29,356 bases of DNA from JAIBJP01 sp035639875 (GTDB taxonomy: Bacteria; Actinomycetota; Thermoleophilia; Gaiellales; Gaiellaceae). The stretch covers positions 1 to 29,356 of the forward strand of contig DASQXE010000053.1 of the NCBI GenBank assembly GCA_035639875.1, read 5' to 3'. The translations under genes were made by a program, and so were the position numbers. Positions 5,927-12,332 of the stretch are shown piece after piece. The notes beneath the pieces are model-generated. The model made no database searches, had not been told where the DNA came from, and saw nothing but the letters and a program-made list of their open reading frames with translations. How positions within the stretch are numbered: the first letter of the stretch is position 1; every line of letters begins with the position of its first letter.

Positions 5927-7552
5927 CTACATCATTCCGCCCATGTCGGGCATGCCTCCGCCCGCCATGGCCGGCTGCTTCTCGGGCACCTCGGCCACCA
6001 CGGCCTCGGTCGTGAGGATGTTCTTGGCGATCGACGCCGCGTTCTGGAGCGCGGAGCGCGTCACCATGGTCGGATCGATGATCCCCGCCTTGACGAGGTC
6101 CTCGTACTGGCTCGTCTCGACGTTCAGACCGTGACCCTTGGTGCCGTTGCGGATCTTGTCGACGACGATCGAGCCCTCGAGGCCCGCGTTGTCGGCGAGC
6201 TGGCGGATCGGCTCCTCGAGCGCACGCGCGACGATGTGGGCGCCCGTCCGCTCGTCGCCCTCGAACGAGTCGAGCTTGATGGCGGAGACAGCGTTCAGGA
6301 GCGCGACCCCGCCGCCCGGGACGATGCCCTCCTCGAGAGCCGCCCGCGTTGCCTGCAGGGCGTCCTCGACGCGGTGCTTCTTCTCCTTCATCTCCGTCTC
6401 GGTGGCAGCGCCGACCTTGACGACCGCGACCCCGCCGGACAGCTTCGCGAGGCGCTCCTGGAGCTTCTCGCGGTCGAAGTCCGAGTCGGTGGTCTCGATC
6501 TCCGACTTCAGCTGCTTGATGCGGGCCTTGATCGCCTCCGAGGAGCCGGCGCCGTCGATGATCGTGGTCGAGTCCTTGTCGACGACGACCTTGCGGGCGC
6601 GGCCCAGCTGCGAGAGCTTCGTGTTCTCGAGCTTGAGACCCATTTCCTCGGTGATGACCTCGCCGCCCGAGAGGATGGCGATGTCCTCGAGCATCCGCTT
6701 GCGGCGGTCACCGAAGCCCGGAGCCTTGACGGCCACGGCCGTGAACGTGCCGCGGAGCTTGTTCACGACGACGGTGGCGAGCGACTCGCCCTCGACGTCC
6801 TCCGCCACGATGAGCAGCGGCTTGCCTGCCTGGATGACTTGCTCGAGCACCGGCAAGAGATCCTTCACCGCACCGATCTTCTGGTTGGCGATGAGGATGT
6901 AGGGATCGTCGAGCACGGCCTCCATGCGCTCGGCGTCGGTGATCATGTACGGCGAGAGGTAGCCCTTGTCGAACTGCATGCCTTCGGTGAACTCGAGCTC
7001 GAGCCCGAAGGTCTGGCCCTCCTCGACGTTGACGACGCCGTCCTTGCCGACCTTCTCGATCGCGTCGGCGATGACGTCGCCGATCTCGCGCTCGCGCGCG
7101 GAGATCGTGGCGACCCGGGCGATGTCCTCCTTGCCCGAGATCTCCTTCGACTGCGTCTTCAAGTTCTCGACGACCGACTCGACGGCGGTCTCGATCCCGC
7201 GTTTGAGACCCATGGGGTTGGCACCCGCGGCGACGTTCTTCAGACCTTCGCGGACGATGGCCTGAGCGAGAACGGTGGCCGTCGTCGTGCCGTCACCGGC
7301 AACGTCATTCGTCGCCGTGGCGACCTCGCGCACGAGTTGGGCACCCTGGTTCTCGAAGACGTCCTCGACCTCGATCTCGCGGGCGATCGTGACGCCGTCG
7401 TTCGTGATCGTCGGCGCGCCGAACTTCTTGTCCAGCACGACGTAACGACCCTTGGGGCCAAGTGTGACCTTGACCGCGTCAGCGAGGGTGTTCACGCCGC
7501 GCTCGAGCGCCCGGCGCGCCTCCTCGTTGAACAGAAGTTCCTTGTGTGCCAT
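5927..7552 (-). CDS. groEL: Chaperonin GroEL (Cpn60)
   Basis: 541 aa, normal length. Recognisable parts: AVKVTLGPKGRYVVLDKKFG near residue 27, the ATP-site GDGTTTATVLAQ near 85, NPMGLKRGIE near 111, the apical domain with KAPGFGDRRKRMLEDIAIL, and GIVPGGGVALL near 409. It ends in a GGGMPDMGGMM tail, the flexible GGM repeat that lies inside the folding cage. The equatorial ATPase residues appear intact. It is the second gene after groES, 64 nt downstream, with AAGGAAGAG before the ATG. Expression should depend on the CIRCE-flanked promoter upstream of groES. Many actinobacteria have a second groEL elsewhere; the GGM rather than His-rich tail suggests this is the canonical one. Confidence 0.98.
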   Translation of the reverse strand: MAHKELLFNEEARRALERGVNTLADAVKVTLGPKGRYVVLDKKFGAPTITNDGVTIAREIEVEDVFENQGAQLVREVATATNDVAGDGTTTATVLAQAIVREGLKNVAAGANPMGLKRGIETAVESVVENLKTQSKEISGKEDIARVATISAREREIGDVIADAIEKVGKDGVVNVEEGQTFGLELEFTEGMQFDKGYLSPYMITDAERMEAVLDDPYILIANQKIGAVKDLLPVLEQVIQAGKPLLIVAEDVEGESLATVVVNKLRGTFTAVAVKAPGFGDRRKRMLEDIAILSGGEVITEEMGLKLENTKLSQLGRARKVVVDKDSTTIIDGAGSSEAIKARIKQLKSEIETTDSDFDREKLQERLAKLSGGVAVVKVGAATETEMKEKKHRVEDALQATRAALEEGIVPGGGVALLNAVSAIKLDSFEGDERTGAHIVARALEEPIRQLADNAGLEGSIVVDKIRNGTKGHGLNVETSQYEDLVKAGIIDPTMVTRSALQNAASIAKNILTTEAVVAEVPEKQPAMAGGGMPDMGGMM

Positions 7553-7584
7553 TCAGTCTCTTCCTTTCCAGTAATTCGGGGTGG

Positions 7585-7605
7585 GCGAGGGGCGGAGCCC
7601 CTCGC
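7585..7605 (-). other. Hairpin between groES and groEL
   Basis: GCGAGGGGC (7585-7593) pairs with GCCCCTCGC (7597-7605) around GGA, a perfect 9-bp stem 12 nt past the groES stop. There is no U-tract, so it is more likely an RNA-processing or partial attenuation element than a full terminator. Confidence 0.55.
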
Positions 7606-7616
7606 TGACCAGCGAG

Positions 7617-7958
7617 CTACGCAGCCGCGCCGGCCATCTCCTTCTTCCTCGAGGTCTTCCGACCGCCCGACGTGGCCACCTTCGCCAGGACGTCGGACTC
7701 GCGGAGGATCAGGTAGTCGTCGGTGCCGAGTTTGATCTCGGTCCCGCCGTACTTGGAGAAGATGATCTCGTCCCCCTCCGCAATCTCCATCGTGATGTAG
7801 TTGCCGTTTTCGTCCCGGGGACCGGGGCCGACGGCCAGAACCCGGCCGCGCTGCGGCTTTTCCTTCGCGGTGTCCGGCAGGACGATGCCGCTCGAGGTCG
7901 TCTCCTCCTCCTCGAGGGCCTCGACGATCAGCCGGTCACCCAGTGGCTGTAGGTCCAT
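7617..7958 (-). CDS. groES: Co-chaperonin GroES (Cpn10) with basic C-terminal extension
   Basis: 113 aa. The Cpn10 fold is clear: LQPLGDRLIVEALEEEETTS, the mobile loop SSGIVLPDTAKEKPQRGRVL that docks on GroEL, then GDEIIFSKYGGTEIKLG and YLILRESDVLA. Usual GroES proteins are 95-100 aa and end soon after this point. This one continues with about 16 residues rich in Lys/Arg and Ala (GGRKTSRKKEMAGAAA). A good Shine-Dalgarno sequence, AAGGAGGG (7967-7974), lies 8 nt before the ATG. It is the first gene of the groESL operon. Two CIRCE operators imply repression by HrcA with heat induction; hrcA itself is not in the window. Confidence 0.97.
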   Translation of the reverse strand: MDLQPLGDRLIVEALEEEETTSSGIVLPDTAKEKPQRGRVLAVGPGPRDENGNYITMEIAEGDEIIFSKYGGTEIKLGTDDYLILRESDVLAKVATSGGRKTSRKKEMAGAAA

Positions 7959-7993
7959 TCAGCATTCCCTCCTTGCAACTCGCTTTCCCACAT

Positions 7994-8020
7994 CTGGCAC
8001 TCGCTCAAGCCGAGTGCCAG
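7994..8020. promoter_or_regulatory. CIRCE operator, promoter-proximal copy
   Basis: CTGGCACTC-N9-GAGTGCCAG is a perfect 9-bp inverted repeat with the exact 9-nt spacer of CIRCE (consensus TTAGCACTC-N9-GAGTGCTAA). It covers the predicted groES transcription start, where bound HrcA would block transcription. Confidence 0.93.
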
Positions 8021-8025
8021 GCGCT

Positions 8026-8055
8026 ATGTTAGCGAAGATTCGAAGCGGCGATCAA
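8026..8055 (-). promoter_or_regulatory. groESL promoter (-35 TTGATC, -10 TAACAT)
   Basis: On the minus strand TTGATC (8050-8055) is separated by 18 nt from TAACAT (8026-8031). The predicted start falls in the proximal CIRCE, leaving a leader of about 60 nt. The -35 overlaps the stop codon of the MFS gene. Confidence 0.65.
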
Positions 8056-9206
8056 GGGCTTTCTGGCACTCGTAGCTCCTGAGTGCCAGGGCGAAAGAAC
8101 GTGAAAACAAGGGTCGCAGCGCACATCAGGGCGGCAAGCGCGTAGGGGACCGCGTCGGTGGCCGCGTCGGCGAGAGCGCCGCCGATCGGCGGCCCGAGGG
8201 CGTTGCCCGCTCCCCAAGCCGCGTTCATGAGGCCGAACGCGAGTCCCTGCGCGAGACCGATGCGGTCCGCGGCGTCGGAGAGAAGCGCCATCGCCGGCGC
8301 CCAAAACGCGCCGAACGTGATCCCGGAGAGGACGAGAACGGGAACCACGGCAGCCGGGCGGTCGGACAGGGCGAACGCGATCAGGACACCGACCGCACCG
8401 CCGAGCGAGACGCGAAGCGGCAAGAGGCGCCCGCGCCGGTCGGAGACGCGCCCGATGAGCGGCGCGATGACCATCTCGATGGCCGCGGACGCGATCCATG
8501 CGATCGCGATGGCCGCGGCGCTCCAGCCCGCGCGGTCGAGCGCGAGCGGAACGAGCACACCCACGACCCCGAATACGAGCGCCGGGATGGTCATGAGCCA
8601 CAGGGCACCGAGCACCTGGGGCTCGCGCAACGCGCGGACCACCACTCCGCGACGGAGGGGCTCGCCCTCCACAGGAGGGATGCGAAGAGCCCAGGCGCCG
8701 AGGACGACGGTCAACGCCGCGAGCCCGACGAAGACGGGCCGCGAGCCGACGTGGTGGGCGAGCGCGCCGATCGCGGGGCCGAGCAGCGCCCCGAAGATGG
8801 CCGATCCGATCGCGGTGCCGAGCATCTCGCCCCGCCTCGCGCGCGGAGTTCCCACGATCAGCCAGGTCAGCGCAGCCGCCCACGCGAGCGAGCCGCCGAG
8901 GCCCTGGGCGAGGCGAGCGATCCCCAGGGTCCACGCCGACCCGGCGAACCCGAAAGCGAGGCTCGCGAGCCCGATAAGGACGAGTGCGAAGAGGAGCGCG
9001 CGGCGAGGGCCGTAGCGTGCGGCGACGATCCCGCCCGGGAGGGCCCCTAGAACGGCGCCGGCCGCGTAGGCGCCGACGAGGAGCCCGGCGGCCGACTTGG
9101 ACAGGCCGAATTCGTGCGCGTAGCCCGGCAGGAGCGGGACGAGCGCCGAGTAGAGCATCGTCTCCACGAAGACGACGAGACAGACGAGAAAGAGCAGGCG
9201 GCGCAC
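8052..9206 (-). CDS. MFS transporter
   Basis: 384 aa from the GTG at 9204-9206, with about 12 hydrophobic segments. The first is LLFLVCLVVFVETMLYSALV. The loop-2 MFS signature appears as GGIVAARYGPRRALLFALVL, and a related copy in the second half is PLIGRVSDRRGRLLPLRVSL. Pattern and length fit the drug:H+ antiporter-like or sugar-efflux branches, but the substrate is unknown. This start is preferred over an ATG at 9236 because a TAGCGT -10 box lies 7 nt upstream and the protein then begins just before helix 1. It is divergent from the NUDIX gene with 37 bp between starts. Its last codons contain a complete CIRCE site and the groES -35. Confidence 0.9.
   Translation of the reverse strand: MRRLLFLVCLVVFVETMLYSALVPLLPGYAHEFGLSKSAAGLLVGAYAAGAVLGALPGGIVAARYGPRRALLFALVLIGLASLAFGFAGSAWTLGIARLAQGLGGSLAWAAALTWLIVGTPRARRGEMLGTAIGSAIFGALLGPAIGALAHHVGSRPVFVGLAALTVVLGAWALRIPPVEGEPLRRGVVVRALREPQVLGALWLMTIPALVFGVVGVLVPLALDRAGWSAAAIAIAWIASAAIEMVIAPLIGRVSDRRGRLLPLRVSLGGAVGVLIAFALSDRPAAVVPVLVLSGITFGAFWAPAMALLSDAADRIGLAQGLAFGLMNAAWGAGNALGPPIGGALADAATDAVPYALAALMCAATLVFTFFRPGTQELRVPESP
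8063..8089. promoter_or_regulatory. CIRCE operator, distal copy inside the MFS gene
   Basis: A second perfect CTGGCACTC-N9-GAGTGCCAG lies 69 bp from the first, centre to centre. It is just upstream of the groES -35 and within the last codons of the MFS gene, which read through it as GTQELRVPESP. Both arms equal those of the proximal copy; the spacers differ. Confidence 0.9.
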
Positions 9207-9213
9207 GGCTCCG

Positions 9214-9219
9214 ACGCTA
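9214..9219 (-). promoter_or_regulatory. -10 box TAGCGT of the MFS gene
   Basis: The hexamer ends 7 nt before the GTG at 9206, predicting a leaderless mRNA. It decides the start choice for this gene. Confidence 0.5.
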
Positions 9220-9230
9220 CCAGTCGCGGC

Positions 9231-9236
9231 TAGCAT
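9231..9236 (+). promoter_or_regulatory. -10 box TAGCAT of the NUDIX operon
   Basis: The hexamer ends 7 nt before the GTG at 9244, predicting a leaderless mRNA. It lies back to back with the MFS -10. Confidence 0.5.
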
Positions 9237-9243
9237 CGGAATC

Positions 9244-9681
9244 GTGCGGCGGGAGTTCTCGGCCGGCGGGGTGGTCGTGCGCCGCGTGCGCGGGCAGTGG
9301 AAGCTGGCTGCAATCCGACCGGCCGGCAAGGAGGACGTCTGGGCACTGCCCAAGGGGCTGATTGGACGTGGGGAAAGCGCCGCGGACACAGCCGTCCGCG
9401 AGGTGACGGAAGAGACCGGAGTCGAGGGCCGTCTCGTCGAGAAGCTCGGCGACGTCCGCTACGTCTACACGTGGGCGGGCGAGCGCGTCTTCAAGGTGGT
9501 GAGCTTCTTCCTCCTTCGCTACTCGAAAGGCCGCCTGGGAGACGTCCCCGCGACGTTCCGCCACGAGGTGGCCGAGACGCGCTGGTTAGCGCTCGAGGAC
9601 GCTCCACGCCTCCTCGCGTACAAAGGCGAGCAAGAAATGGCCGCGAAAGCTCTTCAAATAGTCCACGACCGGCGCTTATGA
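9244..9681 (+). CDS. NUDIX hydrolase
   Basis: 145 aa. A complete Nudix box (G-x5-E-x7-REUxEExGU) is seen at residues 38-60: G38, E44, then REVTEETGV at 52-60. The metal-binding glutamates E53, E56 and E57 are all present. The fold begins FSAGGVVVRR and WKLAAIRPAGKEDVWALPKG, typical of small housekeeping members that hydrolyse nucleoside-diphosphate derivatives. The substrate cannot be told. The GTG start is fixed by the -10 box 7 nt away and the immediate start of the domain. It is the first gene of a probable operon with the ASCH gene (34-nt gap) and the SDR gene. Confidence 0.93.
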   Translation: MRREFSAGGVVVRRVRGQWKLAAIRPAGKEDVWALPKGLIGRGESAADTAVREVTEETGVEGRLVEKLGDVRYVYTWAGERVFKVVSFFLLRYSKGRLGDVPATFRHEVAETRWLALEDAPRLLAYKGEQEMAAKALQIVHDRRL

Positions 9682-9715
9682 TGCGGCGGCCGCGGTGCCG
9701 TCCGACGACAGCACG

Positions 9716-10066
9716 ATGTATGCCCTCAACTTCTACTCGCCGATCGTGGCCGACCAGCTGCGCAGCCGTCGGAAGACGGCCACCATCCGCCTGGGCAACA
9801 AATCGACGAAGTACAAGAAGGGGATGGTGGTGCAGATCCTCGTCGGGACGCGGTTCGGGCCTCGCGAGAAAGTCTTCGACGCTGTTATCGACAAGGTGGA
9901 GGTAAAAGCGCTCGGCGAGCTCTCGCCCCGCGAGATCGAGCGCGATAACCCCGAGATGCGCCGGCCCGAGGACATGGCTCATTTCCTCGGCCAGCTGTAC
10001 AACCGTGACGTCTCCGAGGAAGACACCGTCACGGTGATCCACTTTTCCGAGATTCTCGCGCGCTAG
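9716..10066 (+). CDS. ASCH-domain protein
   Basis: 116 aa from the ATG at 9716-9718; a GTG at 9695 would add 7 residues. The protein begins MYALNFYSPIVADQLRS and continues RRKTATIRLGNKSTKYKKG, the start of an ASCH domain (a beta-barrel related to PUA, proposed to bind RNA or modified nucleotides). Later parts are RFGPREKVFDAVIDKVEVKA and an acidic helical stretch before DTVTVIHFSEILA. No partner beyond the operon (NUDIX upstream, SDR 10 nt downstream) indicates a specific role. Linkage of NUDIX and ASCH hints at nucleotide or RNA handling, but this is inference. No strong Shine-Dalgarno sequence is visible. Confidence 0.85.
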   Translation: MYALNFYSPIVADQLRSRRKTATIRLGNKSTKYKKGMVVQILVGTRFGPREKVFDAVIDKVEVKALGELSPREIERDNPEMRRPEDMAHFLGQLYNRDVSEEDTVTVIHFSEILAR

Positions 10067-10076
10067 CCGGCCCGCG

Positions 10077-10979
10077 GTGGACGTCGTCACCGGCGCTTTC
10101 TCGTACACAGGGAGGTACATCGCCTCACGCCTGCTCGAGCTCGGGAGGGAGGTGCGAACACTTACGCGCCATCCGCAGTCCGCGAGCCCGTTTGGCGAGC
10201 GCGTCCGCGCGCTCCCGCTCCAGTTCGACGTCGATGCGCTCACTGGTTCGTTGGAAGGTGTGGACACGCTCTACAACACGTACTGGATCCGGTTTCCTCG
10301 TGGCGCGCTCACGTTCGAGCGCGCCGTCGAGAACATCGAGGTGTTGCTCCGCGCCGCGCGTGCGGCGGGGGTGCGAAGGGTCGTATACCTCAGCGTCTCC
10401 AATGCGTCGACGTCATCTCCCTTGCCTTACTTCCGCGGGAAGGGGCTGGCCGAGGAGGCGCATGTCGAATCCGAGCTCAGTTATGGAATCGTCCGCCCCA
10501 CAGTTGTGTTCGGACGCGAGGACGTCCTGATCAACAACATCGCCTGGATCCTGCGCAAGCTTCCCCTCTTCGTCATTCCTGGGTCGGGGGACTACGCCTT
10601 GCAGCCGGTCGCCGTCGAGGACGTGGCCGACCTAACCGTCCGGGTGGGGCAAGCGAACGACCGGCAGGTGATCGACGCGGTCGGCCCGGACGTCTTCTCC
10701 TACAACGCGCTCGTCCGACTCATCCGCGACTCGATCGGCTCCCCGGCGCGGATCGTGCACGCCAGCCCTGTCATTGCGACCGCGCTCGGCGGCTTACTCG
10801 GGGCCGCGCTGCGAGATACGCTCATAACACGGGACGAAATCGCTGCCCTGACCGCTGGCCTGCTGGCGACGGAAAGCGCGCCCACCGGCACCAGACGGCT
10901 GGCCGACTGGCTCGCTGCGAACACAGCATCCGTCGGCGCAAGCTACACATCGGAGATGCGCCGGAACTGGGCCGGCTAG
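10077..10979 (+). CDS. Atypical short-chain dehydrogenase (NAD(P)-binding, NmrA/NDUFA9-like)
   Basis: 300 aa from a GTG start. The N-terminus VVTGAFSYTGRYIASRLLEL gives the Rossmann G-x-x-x-x-x-G pattern of atypical SDRs. A later VRRVVYLSVSNAS and YFRGKGLAEEA replace the classical Tyr-x-x-x-Lys (a Y-F-R-G-K arrangement is present), and YGIVRPTVVFGREDVLINNI is typical of NDUFA9/NmrA-like proteins. These are often reductases, isomerases or redox-sensing proteins; the substrate is unknown. The start directly opens the Rossmann fold. Its stop overlaps the stop of the convergent zinc-ribbon gene within one CTAG. Confidence 0.85.
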   Translation: MDVVTGAFSYTGRYIASRLLELGREVRTLTRHPQSASPFGERVRALPLQFDVDALTGSLEGVDTLYNTYWIRFPRGALTFERAVENIEVLLRAARAAGVRRVVYLSVSNASTSSPLPYFRGKGLAEEAHVESELSYGIVRPTVVFGREDVLINNIAWILRKLPLFVIPGSGDYALQPVAVEDVADLTVRVGQANDRQVIDAVGPDVFSYNALVRLIRDSIGSPARIVHASPVIATALGGLLGAALRDTLITRDEIAALTAGLLATESAPTGTRRLADWLAANTASVGASYTSEMRRNWAG

Positions 10980-11254
10980 CGGCCCGGTCTCCGGATCGGT
11001 CCGCCGAAAGCGTCGGGCGAGCGTAGTGCCGCGCCGCACTCCTCGCACTCGACCGCGAATACGGAGCTGAAGCGCGCGCCGCAGGAGGGACAGCGAGCAC
11101 GCATCTCGCCTCTGCAGGTCGGACACGAACTCGGGAGCTCGAGCGCGTTCTCCTCGAAGTAGCGCTGCGCGTGGCCGCACCCGAGGCAGAAGGAGACCCA
11201 GTCGCCGAGGGTCTTGCGGCGTTCCTCTCGTAGCCAATCCGAGGCGGGGCCCAT
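10976..11254 (-). CDS. Small double zinc-ribbon protein
   Basis: 92 aa. Four C-x2-C knuckles are visible in order: CLGCGH (about 23), CPTC (about 44), CPSCGARF (about 55) and CEECGAALR (about 70). They pair into two zinc ribbons. An HAQRYFEENALEL stretch separates the first two. No other domain is present and the role is unknown; such proteins may bind nucleic acid or act as adaptors. It is divergent from the 2-oxoacid dehydrogenase E1 alpha gene, with 31 bp between ATGs. Its TAG stop overlaps the TAG of the SDR gene on the opposite strand (10976-10979). A TAGGCT box 6 nt before the ATG suggests leaderless expression. Confidence 0.85.
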   Translation of the reverse strand: MGPASDWLREERRKTLGDWVSFCLGCGHAQRYFEENALELPSSCPTCRGEMRARCPSCGARFSSVFAVECEECGAALRSPDAFGGPIRRPGR

Positions 11255-11260
11255 GCTCTG

Positions 11261-11266
11261 AGCCTA
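11261..11266 (-). promoter_or_regulatory. -10 box TAGGCT of the zinc-ribbon gene
   Basis: It ends 6 nt before the ATG at 11254, predicting a leaderless mRNA. The identical hexamer serves the BtuF-like gene at 471-476. Confidence 0.55.
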
Positions 11267-11270
11267 CCGC

Positions 11271-11276
11271 TACAGT
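11271..11276 (+). promoter_or_regulatory. -10 box TACAGT of the 2-oxoacid dehydrogenase operon
   Basis: It ends 9 nt before the ATG at 11286, predicting a leader of 0-3 nt. It is 4 bp from the divergent TAGGCT box. Confidence 0.55.
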
Positions 11277-11285
11277 TACCCGCGC

Positions 11286-12332
11286 ATGGCGATCGCCCGG
11301 GAAGCGGAGCCGGTTGGCTCCCTGAGCGAGGTGAAGGAGGCCGGCCTCGACCGCGAGGACTTGCTCGGCATCTTCCGCAATCTCGTGCTCACGCGGGGAA
11401 TCGAGGAGCGGGGCCACATCCTGTACAAGCAGGGGAAGATTCCCGGAAGCTTCTACACCGGCCGAGGCAACGAGGCTGCCTCGGTCGGGGTGGCCACGGC
11501 GATGGGGCCCGAGGACGTCGGCACGCCGCTCCACCGCGACATGGGCGTGCACGTCGTACGGGGCGTCGAGCCGTGGCGGATGTTCGCGCAGTACATGGGC
11601 CGGGTGGACGGCCCGACGAAGGGCAAGGACGGCAACGTCCACATGGCGGACGCCCGCCTCGGCCTCATCGCCATGGTCAGCCATCTCCCCGCCATGCTCC
11701 CAGTCGCCGTCGGCTGCGCGCTCGCTTTTCGTATCCGGGAAGAAAGACGGGTCGCCGTCGCGTGGTTCGGCGAGGGCGCATCCGCCCGCGGCGACACCCA
11801 CGAGGGCATGAACCTCGCCGGCGTTCGGCGCCTGCCGGTCGTCTTTGTGTGCGACAACAACCAGTGGGCCTACTCGACGCCGACGCACCTCGAGTTCGCG
11901 TCCGAGCACGTGGCCGACCGCGCGAAGGCGTACGGCTTCGACGGGGTCGTGGTCGACGGGACCGACGTCCTCGCCGTCTATCGCGAGGCGAAACGCGCGA
12001 TCGAGAAGGCGCGTGAGGGCGGCGGACCGACGCTGCTCGAGTGCCTGACGCTGCGCATGGAAGGGCACGCCGTCCACGACGACGCTTTCTACGTCCCCAA
12101 GGAGATGTTCGAGGAGTGGGCCCGGCGCGATCCGCTCGAGCGCTTCCGCAGCTGGCTCCGCGAGAACGCCGACTTCTCCGCCGAGGAGGAGGAAGAGATC
12201 CGCGCCGACGTGAAGAAGACCCTGAACGACGCGATCAAGCGCGCCGAGGAGAGCCCGCTGCCTGACGTGTCGTCCCTCCTCGAAGGCGTCTTCGCGACGC
12301 CCGAAGACCTCGACACGCCCCACCACAAGTAA
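11286..12332 (+). CDS. 2-oxoacid dehydrogenase E1 component, alpha subunit
   Basis: 348 aa. A thiamine-diphosphate E1 alpha subunit of the heterotetrameric (alpha2beta2) type. Visible parts are the substrate-side YKQGKIPGSFYTGRGNEAAS near residue 47, the phosphorylation-loop-like region with GKDGNVHMAD near 113, the ThDP/Mg motif GEGASARGD at 162-170 with NN at 191-192, and RMEGHAVHDDAFYVP near 258. With E1 beta it decarboxylates a 2-oxoacid and transfers the acyl group to the E2 lipoyl arm. Whether the substrate is pyruvate or branched-chain 2-oxoacids cannot be decided by eye. First gene of the operon, with a 1-nt TAATG overlap to E1 beta. Confidence 0.92.
   Translation: MAIAREAEPVGSLSEVKEAGLDREDLLGIFRNLVLTRGIEERGHILYKQGKIPGSFYTGRGNEAASVGVATAMGPEDVGTPLHRDMGVHVVRGVEPWRMFAQYMGRVDGPTKGKDGNVHMADARLGLIAMVSHLPAMLPVAVGCALAFRIREERRVAVAWFGEGASARGDTHEGMNLAGVRRLPVVFVCDNNQWAYSTPTHLEFASEHVADRAKAYGFDGVVVDGTDVLAVYREAKRAIEKAREGGGPTLLECLTLRMEGHAVHDDAFYVPKEMFEEWARRDPLERFRSWLRENADFSAEEEEEIRADVKKTLNDAIKRAEESPLPDVSSLLEGVFATPEDLDTPHHK

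Noticed and set aside
5870..7735. 621-codon open frame on the plus strand
   Set aside because: It is antisense to groEL and part of the groES-groEL gap. The product is a monotonous Arg/Leu/Asp/Val sequence, the usual mirror of a high-GC gene.
10794..12326. 510-codon open frame on the minus strand
   Set aside because: It is antisense to E1 alpha and the end of the SDR gene, and runs across the real zinc-ribbon gene in another frame.
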